64,000 bases of DNA from Ideonella aquatica (lineage in GTDB: Bacteria; Pseudomonadota; Gammaproteobacteria; Burkholderiales; Burkholderiaceae_C), in assembly GCF_018069755.1 (NCBI RefSeq), contig NZ_JAGQDE010000005.1, forward strand, positions 1 to 64,000, in the 5' to 3' direction. A model generated the notes under the pieces. That model ran no database searches. It had not been told where the DNA came from and saw only the letters and a list, made by a program, of their open reading frames with translations. The stretch's first letter is position 1, and each line of letters begins with the position of its first letter. Both the position numbers and the translations under genes were made by a program. Positions 51,278 through 60,699 of the stretch are shown here, one piece after another.

Positions 51278-53044
51278 TCAGAAGGTACGGGCCTTGGGCG
51301 GCACGGATTCGACGGTCAGCGGCTGCAGGTTCACCGGCTTGTAGTCCAGGCGATTGCCTTCGGAGTACCACAGCGTGTGCTTCATCCAGTTCGCGTCATC
51401 GCGGGTCGGGTAGTCGTCGTGGGCGTGGGCGCCACGGCTTTCGGGACGCGCGGCGGCCGAGATCATCGTGGCCTTGGCAGCCTCGATCAGGTTGTCGACT
51501 TCCAGCGCCTCGATGCGCGCGGTGTTGAAGACCTTGGAGTTGTCCTTCAGGCCGATGGCCTTGACGCGCTCGGCCACCGCGGCAATGGCGGTGACGCCCT
51601 CGTCCATCGACTTCTGGGTGCGGAACACACCAGCGTGCTTCTGCATCGTCGAGCGGATGTCGTTGGCCACGTCCTGGGCGTACTCGCCGTTCTTGGCGCT
51701 GTCCAGGCGGGCCAGACGGGCCAGCGTGGCGTCGGCCGCATCGGCCGGCAGCGGCTTGTGGTTCTTCTGCTTGAGCGCGCTGGCCACGATGTGGTTGCCA
51801 GCGGCGCGGCCGAAGACCACCAGGTCGAGCAGCGAGTTGGTGCCCAGGCGGTTGGCGCCGTGCACCGACACGCAGGAGCATTCGCCCACCGCGTACAGGC
51901 CGTTCACCACCGAGCGCGGGTCGCCGTTCTTCGGGACCACGACCTGGCCGTTGACGTTGGTCGGGATGCCACCCATCTGGTAGTGGATGGTCGGCACCAC
52001 CGGGATCGGCTCCTTGGTGATGTCGACGTTGGCGAAGTTGTGGCCGATCTCGAACACCGAGGGCAGGCGCTTGAGGATGGTCTCGGCGCCCAGGTGGGTC
52101 ATGTCGAGCAGCACGTAGTCCTTGTTGGGACCGCAGCCGCGACCTTCCTTGATTTCCTGGTCCATTGAGCGCGAGACGAAGTCGCGCGGCGCCAGGTCCT
52201 TGAGCGTGGGCGCGTAGCGCTCCATGAAGCGCTCGCCGTTGGCGTTGCGCAGGATCGCGCCTTCGCCGCGGCAGCCTTCGGTCAGCAGCACGCCCGCGCC
52301 GGCCACGCCGGTGGGGTGGAACTGCCAGAACTCCATGTCCTGCAGCGGCAGGCCGGCACGCGCGGCCATGCCCAGGCCGTCGCCGGTGTTGATGAAGGCG
52401 TTGGTCGAGGCGGCGAAGATGCGGCCGGCACCGCCGGTGGCCAGCAGCACGGTCTTGGCTTCCAGGATGTGGATGTCGCCGGTTTCCATTTCCAGCGCGG
52501 TGACGCCGACCACGTCGCCATCGGCGTCACGGATCAGGTCGAGGGCCATCCACTCGACGAAGAAGTTGGTGCGGGCCTTGACGTTCTGCTGGTACAGCGT
52601 GTGCAGCAGCGCGTGGCCGGTGCGGTCGGCGGCGGCGCAGGCGCGCTGCACCGGCTTCTCGCCGTAGTTGGCGGTGTGGCCGCCGAAGGGGCGCTGGTAG
52701 ATCGTGCCGTCGGGGTTGCGGTCGAACGGCATGCCGAAGTGCTCAAGCTCGTAAACGACCTTGGGTGCTTCACGGCACATGAACTCGATCGCGTCCTGGT
52801 CGCCGAGCCAGTCGGAGCCCTTGACGGTGTCGAAGAAGTGGTAGTGCCAGTTGTCTTCCGACATGTTGCCCAGCGAGGCACCGATGCCGCCCTGCGCCGC
52901 CACGGTGTGCGAGCGGGTGGGGAAGACCTTGGACAGCACGGCCACGTTGAGGCCGGCCAGCGACAGTTGCAGCGAAGCGCGCATGCCGGAGCCACCGGCG
53001 CCGACGATGACGACGTCGAACTTGCGCTTGGAAACTTGAGTCAT
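51278..53044 (-). CDS. sdhA: Succinate dehydrogenase flavoprotein subunit
   Basis: 588 aa. Oxidises succinate to fumarate. Seen: Rossmann FDVVIVGAGGSGMRASLQLS; covalent-FAD histidine in TRSHTVAAQGGIGASLGN; the substrate segment FHPTGVAGAGVLLTEGCRGE; active-site arginine region MERYAPTLKDLAPRDFVSRS; and VHGANRLGTNSLLDLVVFGR. ATG at 53044 (MTQVSKRKFDVVIV); the frame runs further upstream into sdhD without similarity. Confidence 0.97.
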   Translation of the reverse strand: MTQVSKRKFDVVIVGAGGSGMRASLQLSLAGLNVAVLSKVFPTRSHTVAAQGGIGASLGNMSEDNWHYHFFDTVKGSDWLGDQDAIEFMCREAPKVVYELEHFGMPFDRNPDGTIYQRPFGGHTANYGEKPVQRACAAADRTGHALLHTLYQQNVKARTNFFVEWMALDLIRDADGDVVGVTALEMETGDIHILEAKTVLLATGGAGRIFAASTNAFINTGDGLGMAARAGLPLQDMEFWQFHPTGVAGAGVLLTEGCRGEGAILRNANGERFMERYAPTLKDLAPRDFVSRSMDQEIKEGRGCGPNKDYVLLDMTHLGAETILKRLPSVFEIGHNFANVDITKEPIPVVPTIHYQMGGIPTNVNGQVVVPKNGDPRSVVNGLYAVGECSCVSVHGANRLGTNSLLDLVVFGRAAGNHIVASALKQKNHKPLPADAADATLARLARLDSAKNGEYAQDVANDIRSTMQKHAGVFRTQKSMDEGVTAIAAVAERVKAIGLKDNSKVFNTARIEALEVDNLIEAAKATMISAAARPESRGAHAHDDYPTRDDANWMKHTLWYSEGNRLDYKPVNLQPLTVESVPPKARTF

Positions 53045-53075
53045 GGTGTGTCTCTTCTCAGTCGGGTGCGCGTGC

Positions 53076-53438
53076 TCAGAGGCGCCACAGCACTTGGATG
53101 GCCCAGCCGGCGCAGCCGACCAGCCAGACGATGGTGAAGACGTGCAGCGCCAGGCGGATGCCCACCGGCTTGACGTAGTCCATCCAGATGTCGCGCACGC
53201 CCACCCAGGCATGCCAGGCCAGCGCGACGATGACCGAGAAGGTCAGGAACTTCATCCACTGGGCGGCAAAGATGCCGGCCCACTTGTCGTAGCCCATCTC
53301 ACCGGGCATCAGCACCTGCACCAGCAGGACGACGGTGAAGAGCGCCATCAGCAGCGCGGTGATGCGCTGGGCCAGCCAGTCGCGCAGGCCGTAGCTGGCG
53401 CCGACGACCAGCCGCTTGGAACCGTGTTCGATTGCCAT
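53076..53438 (-). CDS. sdhD: Succinate dehydrogenase membrane anchor subunit
   Basis: 120 aa with three membrane helices (QRITALLMALFTVVLLVQVL, FLTFSVIVALAWHAWVGVRD, HVFTIVWLVGCAGWAIQVLW). The heme/quinone segment WHAWVGVRDIWMDY has the conserved His and the Asp/Tyr of the quinone site. 20 bp after sdhC. Confidence 0.94.
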   Translation of the reverse strand: MAIEHGSKRLVVGASYGLRDWLAQRITALLMALFTVVLLVQVLMPGEMGYDKWAGIFAAQWMKFLTFSVIVALAWHAWVGVRDIWMDYVKPVGIRLALHVFTIVWLVGCAGWAIQVLWRL

Positions 53439-53458
53439 GTCGTGTTGTCCTTGTTGGC

Positions 53459-53890
53459 TCAGTACAGGCCGAAAAGCTTGGCGCCCAGCGCGGCGGTCAG
53501 CAGCAGGCTCACGGCCAGCGTGATGATGGCCGAGCTCTTGCCCTGCTCCTTGCTGACGCTGTGGGTGGCGTCCATCAGCAGGTGTCGCACGCCGGCCGTG
53601 AAGTGGTGCAGGTAGGCCCAGATCAGGCCCAGCACGACCAGCTTGACCAGCACGCCGGGGACAGGACCCAGGCCGGCCTCGAAGGCACTGCGAAAAGTGT
53701 CGAAGCTCACCTCGGAGGTGACGCTGGTGTCGAACAGCCAGATCACCAGCGGCAGCAGCAGGAACATGACCATGCCGCTGATACGGTGCAGGATGGAGAC
53801 GATGCCCGCCGGCGGGAGCCGGTAGTTGCGAAGGTCCGTCAACGCATTGATGTTGCGGAACTCCGGGCGTTGCTTGAGCGTGTCGGCCAT
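53459..53890 (-). CDS. sdhC: Succinate dehydrogenase cytochrome b556 subunit
   Basis: 143 aa. Seen: RPEFRNINALTDLRNYRLPP at the N-terminus, SILHRISGMVMFLLLPLVIW (quinone-site Ser/His/Arg and first helix), and HHFTAGVRHLLMD carrying the heme b histidine, then a third helix at the C-terminus. First gene of the operon; its leader (53891-54055) contains the candidate promoter. Confidence 0.95.
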   Translation of the reverse strand: MADTLKQRPEFRNINALTDLRNYRLPPAGIVSILHRISGMVMFLLLPLVIWLFDTSVTSEVSFDTFRSAFEAGLGPVPGVLVKLVVLGLIWAYLHHFTAGVRHLLMDATHSVSKEQGKSSAIITLAVSLLLTAALGAKLFGLY

Positions 53891-53979
53891 GAGGGGTGTC
53901 CTTGTTGTGGTCGCTCTGGAAAGGATCGGAGTCGGGAGGGGGCTACCGGTTCACTGTGTTCCCACGGTGAAACCCGAAG

Positions 53980-54007
53980 ATTCTATTGCACTGCAGCAAG
54001 CTTTCAG
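53980..54007 (-). promoter_or_regulatory. Candidate promoter of sdhCDAB-sdhE-gltA
   Basis: On the minus strand CTGAAA, a 16-nt spacer and TAGAAT, about 90 nt upstream of sdhC in the 165-bp gap after gntR. The -10 matches 5 of 6, the -35 4 of 6. No copy of the gntR-mdh palindrome is in this gap. Confidence 0.45.
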
Positions 54008-54055
54008 TGGCCTTGCCAGCGTCGCGATTGCGGACACGCACAGGCATGGCGCGAC

Positions 54056-54829
54056 TCAGTTGAGCTCATTGCGGTAGAAGTGGGCCGCGGTGTTGTACAG
54101 GCCGCGGCGCAGCTCCACCGGCCGGTCGCCATAAGTGTGGGCCAGGCGCTCGACGCTCAGCAGCGGCGTGCCGACCGGCACTTCCAGCAGCTCGGCCGTC
54201 GCGGCATCGGCGGCCACGGCGCGGATCTTTTCCTCGGCGCGGATCATGCGCACGCCGAATTCGGTCTCGAAGAGACCGTACATCGGGCCGGCGTACTGCG
54301 ACAGGCGCTCGGCGCTCAGGCCCTTGAACGGGCCGGCAGGCAGCCAGATCTCGTCGAGCACCACCGGATGGTCATCGCGGCTGAGCGTGCGGCGCACCAG
54401 CACCGCGCTGTCGCCCGGCTTGAGCGCCAGGGCCTTGGCCACCTCGGCCGGTGCGCGCATGCGCCTGCAGTCCAGAAAGCGCCGCGCCATGCCAGTGGAC
54501 GGGCCGTCATCGGGCGTCAGGCGCAGGAAGCGGTACTGGATGTTCTCTTCAGCATGGGTGGCCACGAAGGTGCCCTTGCCCTGGCGGCGCACCACCAGGT
54601 TCTCGGCCGCCAGCTCGTCGATCGCCTTGCGCACCGTGCCCTGGCTGACCTTGTAGCGCTGGGCCAGGTCGGTCTCGCTGGGGATCGCCTCGGCGGGCTT
54701 CCACTCGCCATCTTGCAGGCTGCGCACCAGCAAGGCCTTGATCTGCTGGTACAGCGGGCTGAAGGCAGGACCTTCAGCCACCGGCAGGACGTCGGCGTCG
54801 GGCGGATCGGCAGGCAGTTGCGCGGACAT
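54056..54829 (-). CDS. GntR-family regulator, HutC/UTRA subfamily
   Basis: 257 aa. N-terminal winged helix (LYQQIKALLVRSLQDGEWKP, DLAQRYKVSQGTVRKAIDEL, VVRRQGKGTFVATHAEENIQ) and a C-terminal UTRA ligand domain (DSAVLVRRTLSRDDHPVVLD, SVERLAHTYGDRPVELRRGL). ATG at 54829 (MSAQLPADPPD); the open upstream frame covers the operator and has no similarity. It diverges from mdh and precedes sdhC on the same strand. HutC-type regulators bind GT..TA..TA..AC-like palindromes, which is what lies 54 bp upstream. Ligand unknown; a TCA-cycle acid is a reasonable guess. Confidence 0.92.
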   Translation of the reverse strand: MSAQLPADPPDADVLPVAEGPAFSPLYQQIKALLVRSLQDGEWKPAEAIPSETDLAQRYKVSQGTVRKAIDELAAENLVVRRQGKGTFVATHAEENIQYRFLRLTPDDGPSTGMARRFLDCRRMRAPAEVAKALALKPGDSAVLVRRTLSRDDHPVVLDEIWLPAGPFKGLSAERLSQYAGPMYGLFETEFGVRMIRAEEKIRAVAADAATAELLEVPVGTPLLSVERLAHTYGDRPVELRRGLYNTAAHFYRNELN

Positions 54830-54882
54830 AGGGCGGCGATTGCAGCACAGGCGCCCCCCGGGCGTCCATGAATAACCAACTG

Positions 54883-54900
54883 ATGTCTTATATAAGACAT
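54883..54900. promoter_or_regulatory. 18-bp palindromic operator between gntR and mdh
   Basis: ATGTCTTATATAAGACAT, a perfect 18-bp palindrome fitting the HutC-type GT..TA..TA..AC pattern, 54 bp from the gntR start and 150 bp from mdh. A copy with two changes lies in the acnB promoter. Likely the autoregulatory site. Confidence 0.75.
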
Positions 54901-55049
54901 ATGAATCTTGACGCACCCAGGGTTCCCCCCTAGACTCAGCGGCTCTACGCGCGGCCTGCGCCCGCCCGGAAGCCCGCTCGGCCACCGGCGCGACAGGCCC
55001 GCGTCAGCCGGTTAACGCAACCTCCCTCCTCTTTTCCCGGAGCCCCCTC

Positions 55050-56036
55050 ATGAGCAAGACCCCCGTTCGCGTGGCCGTCACCGGCGCCGCTGGCCAGATC
55101 GGCTACGCGCTGCTGTTCCGCATCGCCTCTGGCGAGATGCTGGGCAAGGACCAGCCCGTCATCCTGCAACTGCTGGAAATTCCCGACGAGAAGGCCCAGA
55201 ACGCGCTCAAGGGCGTGATCATGGAGCTGGAAGACTGCGCCTTCCCGCTGCTGGCCGGCATCGAGGCCCACAGCGACCCGATGACCGCCTTCAAGGACAC
55301 CGACTACGCCCTGCTGGTGGGTGCCCGTCCGCGCGGCCCCGGCATGGAGCGCGCCGACCTGCTGGCCGCCAACGCCCAGATCTTCACCGCCCAGGGCAAG
55401 GCCCTGAACGCGGTGGCCTCGCGCAACGTCAAGGTGCTGGTGGTCGGCAACCCGGCCAACACCAACGCCTACATCGCGATGAAGTCGGCCCCGGATCTGC
55501 CGGCCAAGAACTTCACCGCCATGCTGCGCCTGGACCACAACCGCGCTGCCTCGCAGATCGCCGCCAAGATCGGCTGCGCCGTCGGCGACATCCAGAAGCT
55601 GTGCGTCTGGGGCAACCACTCGCCCACCATGTACGCCGACTACCGCTTCGCCACCGTGAACGGCAAGAGCGTCAAGGACACGATCAACGACCACGACTGG
55701 AACGCCAACACCTTCTTGCCCACCGTGGGCAAGCGTGGCGCCGCCATCATCGCCGCGCGCGGCCTGTCGTCGGCCGCCTCGGCCGCCAACGCCGCGATCG
55801 ACCACTTGCGCGACTGGGCCCTGGGCACCAATGGCCAGTGGGTCACGATGGGCATCCCGTCCAAGGGTGAGTACGGCATCCCGGCCGAGACCATGTTCGG
55901 CTACCCCGTCACCTGCGAAGGCGGCGAGTACAAGATCGTCGAAGGCCTGCCGATCGACGCCTTCAGCCAGGAATGCATCAACAAGACCCTGGCCGAGCTC
56001 GAGGGCGAGAAGGACGGCGTCAAGCACCTGCTGTGA
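55050..56036 (+). CDS. mdh: Malate dehydrogenase
   Basis: 328 aa. NAD-dependent oxidation of malate to oxaloacetate. Seen: nucleotide-binding [20 protein letters not shown], substrate arginines in [19 protein letters not shown], the catalytic pair in LRLDHNRA and [12 protein letters not shown]. This is the about 328-aa (type 2, cytosolic-like) Mdh common in betaproteobacteria. GGAG 7 nt before the ATG; own intrinsic terminator 39 nt after the stop. Confidence 0.97.
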   Translation: MSKTPVRVAVTGAAGQIGYALLFRIASGEMLGKDQPVILQLLEIPDEKAQNALKGVIMELEDCAFPLLAGIEAHSDPMTAFKDTDYALLVGARPRGPGMERADLLAANAQIFTAQGKALNAVASRNVKVLVVGNPANTNAYIAMKSAPDLPAKNFTAMLRLDHNRAASQIAAKIGCAVGDIQKLCVWGNHSPTMYADYRFATVNGKSVKDTINDHDWNANTFLPTVGKRGAAIIAARGLSSAASAANAAIDHLRDWALGTNGQWVTMGIPSKGEYGIPAETMFGYPVTCEGGEYKIVEGLPIDAFSQECINKTLAELEGEKDGVKHLL

Positions 56037-56074
56037 TGTCGCCTGGCTGACCGCGGCCTGCGGTTAAGCTCGAC

Positions 56075-56107
56075 AGCCGGCGCGCCTTCCAGGCCGCCGG
56101 CTTTTTT
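56075..56107 (+). terminator. Intrinsic terminator of mdh
   Basis: AGCCGGCG/CGCCGGCT 8-bp stem with an additional inner GCC/GGC pairing, followed by TTTTTT. It lies between mdh and the CitE-like gene. Confidence 0.92.
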
Positions 56108-56134
56108 CTTTGTCCTGGCCCGTCCCCCGTCACG

Positions 56135-57145
56135 ATGAGCACCCTGCGCCACCCCGCCGACGTTCTGTTCGAGGAAGGCGATGCCGTCCCCGAGCTGCCT
56201 GTGTGCGACCACTACTGCGGCGTCGAAGCGCGCATGCGCAAGAGCCTGCAGTTGCAGGCCGAGCTGGGCCCGGTGTTCGATGTCACGCTGGACGGTGAGG
56301 ATGGCGCGCCCGTGGGCGGCGAGGTGGAGCACGCCCACCTGATCGCCGAGTTGGTGAACTCGCCGTTGAATGCGCACGGCCGCGTCGGCGCCCGCGTGGT
56401 GCCGGTGGATCACCCAGCCTTCCAGCCCATGCTTGACGCCCTGCTGCCGCGCGCCGGCGCGCGCCTGGCCTACCTGATGATCCCCAAGCCGCGCAACGCC
56501 GCCGATCTGGACGCCGCCGCGCGCGCGGTGGACGCCACGCTGGCGCGCAGCGGCTTCAGCCGGCCGCTGCCGCTGCAGGCGCTGGTGGAAACGCATGGCG
56601 CGCTGCGCGATGTGCGGGCGCTGGCCGAGCACCCCCGGCTGGAGAGCCTGTCCTTCGGGCTGATGGACTTCGTCTCGGCGCACCGCGGCGCGATCCCGCA
56701 ATCAGCCATGGGCGTGCGCGGCCAGTTCGAGCACCCGCTGGTGCTGCGCGCCAAGCTGGAGATCGCCGCCGCCTGCCACGCCGCGGGCAAGGTGCCGTCG
56801 CACTGCGTGGTGACCGAATTCAAGGACCTGGACGGTCTGCGTCAGGCCGCCCGGCGCGCGGCGCGCGAACTGGGCTACAGCCGCATGTGGAGCATCCACC
56901 CTGACCAGATCCGCCCCATCGTCGAGGCCTTTTCGCCCGCCGCTGACGAGATCGAGCAGGCCATCGAGATCATCCTGGCCGCCCAGGACGCCGACTGGGC
57001 GCCCATCCGCCACCGCCACGGCGGACGTGAGCAGTTGCATGATCGTGCGAGCTTCCGTTACTTCTGGCAGGTGATGCAGCGCGCCCACCGCACTGGCGCC
57101 GCCCTGTCCCCGGACGTGGTGCAGCGCTTCTTTGTCACCACCTGA
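56135..57145 (+). CDS. CitE-like HpcH/HpaI-family lyase
   Basis: 336 aa, CitE/malyl-CoA lyase superfamily TIM barrel. Seen: HPADVLFEEGDAVPELPVCD, VTLDGEDGAPVGGE (metal-binding Glu/Asp), the arginine in NAHGRVGARV, LVETHGALRDVRALAEHPRL, and SLSFGLMDFVSAHRGAI. Stand-alone CitE-like enzymes cleave or make acyl-CoA thioesters such as malyl- or citramalyl-CoA; no citrate lyase alpha or gamma subunit is nearby. Placed between mdh and acnB, which suggests C4/C5 acid-CoA metabolism; substrate unknown. 27 bp after the mdh terminator. Confidence 0.85.
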   Translation: MSTLRHPADVLFEEGDAVPELPVCDHYCGVEARMRKSLQLQAELGPVFDVTLDGEDGAPVGGEVEHAHLIAELVNSPLNAHGRVGARVVPVDHPAFQPMLDALLPRAGARLAYLMIPKPRNAADLDAAARAVDATLARSGFSRPLPLQALVETHGALRDVRALAEHPRLESLSFGLMDFVSAHRGAIPQSAMGVRGQFEHPLVLRAKLEIAAACHAAGKVPSHCVVTEFKDLDGLRQAARRAARELGYSRMWSIHPDQIRPIVEAFSPAADEIEQAIEIILAAQDADWAPIRHRHGGREQLHDRASFRYFWQVMQRAHRTGAALSPDVVQRFFVTT

Positions 57146-57233
57146 GCGGCCCGGGCGACTCCGGAAACGTCCGGACACCGCATCGGAGCCTGGCAGAGGA
57201 CAATCCAGCCCCATCATCGTTGCCCATCGATCC

Positions 57234-57785
57234 ATGAAGAAGTACGTCGTTGTGTCTGCCGTGGCCTGCCTGGCCGCCCTGCTCCCCGTGGCCGCTGCGG
57301 CCCAGCCCGGCGCAAGCCCCGCCAAACCGGCTGCCAAGCCAGCCGCCAAGGCACCGGTCCGCAAGAAGGCCCCGCCCGCCCCGGTCGAGGTGCCCCTGCC
57401 CGCCGCCACCGGCGAGCAGAACGCCGCCGCCGCGATGACCCTGTTCGGCGACTACGGCTGCGAGTTCAACCAGACCGTCAAGGTGGCGATGAACCCGAAG
57501 TACGACGGCTACATCGACGTCAGCTTCGGCAAGCGCCAGTGGACGATGAAGCCCATCCTGTCCAGCACCGGTGCTCTGCGTCTGGAGGACGTCAAGGGCC
57601 AGACCCTGATGCTGCAGATCGCTCACAAGTCGATGCTGATGGACGTGAAGATCGGCCAGCGCCTGGTCGACGAGTGCCAGCACGAGAAGCAGCTGGAGGC
57701 CAAACGCGCCTACGAGGCCCAGCAAGCCCAGGGCGGCGGCGCCACGCCGGGCCTGTTGCAGGCCGATCCACCGCCTCAGCGCTGA
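57234..57785 (+). CDS. Secreted protein of unknown function, possibly MliC-like
   Basis: 183 aa. Signal peptide (VVVSAVACLAALLPVAAAAQ), an Ala/Lys/Pro-rich linker (KPAAKPAAKAPVRKKAPPAP), then a compact beta-rich domain of about 90 residues with two cysteines (LFGDYGCEFNQTVKVAMNPK and LVDECQHEKQLE). The order YxCxxxxxVxV ... WTMKPILSSTGALRLED ... C recalls the MliC lysozyme-inhibitor fold, but this is a weak resemblance. A Gln/Ala/Gly-rich tail follows. ATG at 57234 is chosen for the signal peptide. Confidence 0.65.
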   Translation: MKKYVVVSAVACLAALLPVAAAAQPGASPAKPAAKPAAKAPVRKKAPPAPVEVPLPAATGEQNAAAAMTLFGDYGCEFNQTVKVAMNPKYDGYIDVSFGKRQWTMKPILSSTGALRLEDVKGQTLMLQIAHKSMLMDVKIGQRLVDECQHEKQLEAKRAYEAQQAQGGGATPGLLQADPPPQR

Positions 57786-57945
57786 AGTCCGCCCCACAGC
57801 GCGCCGGCCTGTCACGCGGCTGACGCGCACCGATTGCCCTGCACGCCGGGTCGAATATCGCCCGGCGTGCGTCTTTCTGGCGCCAAAATTGCATGTTGCC
57901 CGGCCGCCCGCCGCGGCCAGCACACGCCCGGCCCTGAATCAGTGC

Positions 57946-57973
57946 TTGGCAAGTCTTATATAAGATATAAAAT
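57946..57973 (+). promoter_or_regulatory. acnB promoter with embedded GntR operator
   Basis: TTGGCA, a 16-nt spacer and TAAAAT (5 of 6) about 78 nt before acnB. The spacer contains TCTTATATAAGA (57954-57965), and the 18-mer at 57951-57968 matches the gntR-mdh palindrome at 16 of 18 positions. A repressor bound here would block RNA polymerase. Confidence 0.7.
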
Positions 57974-58050
57974 ACCGTAGTTACCCGCAGTCACCCGACG
58001 CGGGTCCCGCCGCAGAACCACCGACGACCGCCCCCATCAGGAGCCCCGAC

Positions 58051-60651
58051 ATGCTGCAAGCCTACCGCCAACATGCCGCCGAACGCGCCGCGCTCGGCAT
58101 CCCCCCGCTGGCCCTCGACGCCAAGCAGGTGTCCGAGCTGATCGAATTGATCAAGAACCCGCAGTCCTTGGCAAATGCGGGCGAAGAGGCCTTCCTGCTC
58201 GATCTGCTGACCCACCGCGTGCCGCCGGGCGTGGACGATGCCGCCAAGGTCAAGGCCAGCTTCCTGGCCGCGGTCGCCCACGGCGACGTGAAGGTCGGCC
58301 TGATCTCCAAGGCCAAGGCCACCGAGCTGCTGGGCACCATGGTGGGCGGCTACAACGTGCATCCGCTGATCGAGCTGCTCGACGACGCCGAGGTGGCGGG
58401 TGTCGCGGCCGAGGGCCTGAAGAAGACCCTGCTGATGTTCGACTACTTCAATGACGTGGCCGCCAAGGCCAAGGCCGGCAACGCCAAGGCCCAGGAAGTC
58501 ATGCAGTCGTGGGCCGACGCCGAGTGGTTCACCTCGCGCCCCGAAGTGCCCAAGAGCATCACCGTCACCGTCTTCAAGGTGCCCGGCGAGACCAACACCG
58601 ACGACCTCTCGCCGGCCCCCGATGCCTGGAGCCGCCCGGACATCCCGATGCACTACCTGGCGATGCTGAAGAACACGCGTCCTGACGCGGCCTTCAAGCC
58701 CGAGGAAGACGGCAAGCGCGGCCCGATGCAGTTCATCGAGGACCTGAAGAAGAAGGGCCACCTGGTCGCCTATGTGGGCGACGTGGTGGGCACCGGCTCC
58801 AGCCGCAAGTCGGCCACCAACAGCGTGATCTGGGCCACCGGCCAGGACATCCCGTTCGTGCCGAACAAGCGCTTCGGCGGCGTCACGCTGGGCGGCAAGA
58901 TCGCCCCGATCTTCTTCAACACGCAAGAGGACTCGGGCTCGCTGCCGATCGAGGTCGATGTCTCCAAGCTGGAAATGGGCGACGTGATCGACGTGCTGCC
59001 CTATGACGGCAAGATCGTGAAGGCGGGCGCCACCGTCGCCGAGTTCAAGCTCAAGAGCGAGGTGCTGTTCGACGAAGTGCGCGCTGGCGGCCGCATCAAC
59101 CTGATCATCGGCCGCAGCCTGACCGCCAAGGCGCGCGAGTTCCTGGGCCTGCCGGCCTCCACCGTGTTCCGCCTGCCGCAGGCCCCCGCCGCGACCAAGG
59201 CCGGCTTCACGCTGGCCCAGAAGATGGTCGGCCGCGCTTGCGGCCTGCCGGAAGGCCAGGGCGTGCGCCCGGGCACCTACTGCGAGCCCCGCATGACCAC
59301 CGTCGGCAGCCAGGACACCACCGGCCCGATGACTCGCGACGAGCTGAAGGACCTGGCCTGCCTGGGTTTCTCGGCCGACATGGTGATGCAGTCCTTCTGC
59401 CACACCGCCGCCTACCCGAAGCCGGTGGACGCCAAGATGCACCGCGAGCTGCCGCCCTTCATCAGCAGCCGCGGCGGCGTGGCCCTGCGCCCGGGCGACG
59501 GCGTGATCCACAGCTGGCTCAACCGCCTGCTGCTGCCCGACACCGTGGGCACCGGCGGCGACAGCCACACCCGCTTCCCGATCGGCATCTCCTTCCCGGC
59601 CGGCTCCGGTCTGGTGGCCTTCGGCGCCGCCACCGGCGTGATGCCGCTGGACATGCCCGAGTCGGTGCTGGTGCGCTTCAAGGGCACGATGCAGCCCGGC
59701 GTCACGCTGCGTGACCTGGTGCACGCCATCCCGCTGTACGCGATCAAGGCCGGTCTGCTGACCGTGGCCAAGGCCGGCAAGAAGAACATCTTCTCGGGCC
59801 GCGTGCTGGAGATCGAAGGCCTGCCCGACCTGAAGGTGGAACAGGCCTTCGAGCTGAGCGACGCCTCGGCCGAGCGCTCGGCCGCCGGTTGCACGATCAA
59901 GCTCAACAAGGAGCCGGTGATCGAGTACCTGCAGTCGAACATCGTGCTGATGAAGAACATGATCGCCGACGGCTACCAGGACGCCAAGACCCTGGCCCGC
60001 CGCATCGAGAAGGTCGAAGCCTGGCTGGCCAACCCGCAGCTGCTGGAGGCCGACGCTGACGCCGAGTACGCCGCCGTCATCGAGATCGACCTGGCCGAGA
60101 TCACCGAACCCATCGTCTGCTGCCCGAACGACCCGGACGATGCCAAGACCCTGTCCGAAGTGGCCGGCACCCAGATCGACGAGGCCTTCATCGGCTCGTG
60201 CATGACCAACATCGGCCACTTCCGTGCCGCCGCCACCGTGCTGGGCGGCGCGCGCGACATCCCGGTCAAGCTGTGGGTCGCCCCGCCGACCAAGATGGAC
60301 GCGGCCGAGCTGATGAAGGAAGGCCACTACGCCGCCTTCGGCAGCGCCGGTGCGCGCACCGAGATGCCGGGCTGCTCGCTGTGCATGGGCAACCAGGCCC
60401 AGGTGCGCGAAGGCGCCACGGTGATCTCCACCTCCACCCGCAACTTCCCGAACCGCCTGGGCAAGAACACCAACGTGTTCCTGGGCTCGGCCGAGCTGGC
60501 CGCGGTGGCCTCCAAGCTGGGCAAGCTGCCCACCAAGGAGGAGTACCTGGCGGCCACTGGCGTGATCACCGCCAAGGCCGAGCAGATCTACAAGTACATG
60601 AACTTCAACCAGATCGACGAGTACGTCGAGACGGCCAAGACGGTCGCCTGA
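58051..60651 (+). CDS. acnB: Bifunctional aconitate hydratase 2 / 2-methylisocitrate dehydratase
   Basis: 866 aa, the size of AcnB. Converts citrate to isocitrate (and 2-methylisocitrate hydration in some bacteria). N-terminal HEAT-like domain ([20 protein letters not shown] ... [20 protein letters not shown]), then swivel domain ([20 protein letters not shown]), then the catalytic core: [20 protein letters not shown], and cluster cysteines in [12 protein letters not shown] and [17 protein letters not shown]. The N-terminal domain order distinguishes it from AcnA. AGGAG before the ATG. Confidence 0.97.
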   Translation: MLQAYRQHAAERAALGIPPLALDAKQVSELIELIKNPQSLANAGEEAFLLDLLTHRVPPGVDDAAKVKASFLAAVAHGDVKVGLISKAKATELLGTMVGGYNVHPLIELLDDAEVAGVAAEGLKKTLLMFDYFNDVAAKAKAGNAKAQEVMQSWADAEWFTSRPEVPKSITVTVFKVPGETNTDDLSPAPDAWSRPDIPMHYLAMLKNTRPDAAFKPEEDGKRGPMQFIEDLKKKGHLVAYVGDVVGTGSSRKSATNSVIWATGQDIPFVPNKRFGGVTLGGKIAPIFFNTQEDSGSLPIEVDVSKLEMGDVIDVLPYDGKIVKAGATVAEFKLKSEVLFDEVRAGGRINLIIGRSLTAKAREFLGLPASTVFRLPQAPAATKAGFTLAQKMVGRACGLPEGQGVRPGTYCEPRMTTVGSQDTTGPMTRDELKDLACLGFSADMVMQSFCHTAAYPKPVDAKMHRELPPFISSRGGVALRPGDGVIHSWLNRLLLPDTVGTGGDSHTRFPIGISFPAGSGLVAFGAATGVMPLDMPESVLVRFKGTMQPGVTLRDLVHAIPLYAIKAGLLTVAKAGKKNIFSGRVLEIEGLPDLKVEQAFELSDASAERSAAGCTIKLNKEPVIEYLQSNIVLMKNMIADGYQDAKTLARRIEKVEAWLANPQLLEADADAEYAAVIEIDLAEITEPIVCCPNDPDDAKTLSEVAGTQIDEAFIGSCMTNIGHFRAAATVLGGARDIPVKLWVAPPTKMDAAELMKEGHYAAFGSAGARTEMPGCSLCMGNQAQVREGATVISTSTRNFPNRLGKNTNVFLGSAELAAVASKLGKLPTKEEYLAATGVITAKAEQIYKYMNFNQIDEYVETAKTVA

Positions 60652-60674
60652 TCAGCCTGCGCTGAACCAGCCCC

Positions 60675-60699
60675 AGGCCCGCCCCGTGCGGGCCTTTTT
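60675..60699 (+). terminator. Intrinsic terminator of acnB
   Basis: AGGCCCGC/GCGGGCCT stem with a 5-nt loop, then TTTTT, 24 nt after the acnB stop. Its T-run abuts the stop codon of the convergent acetyltransferase gene. Confidence 0.92.

Noticed and set aside
57991-60327. A 778-codon open frame opposite acnB on the minus strand
   Set aside because: It is the antisense shadow of a highly conserved enzyme gene; composition (Gly/Val/His/Gln-rich) is typical of shadow frames in high-GC DNA.
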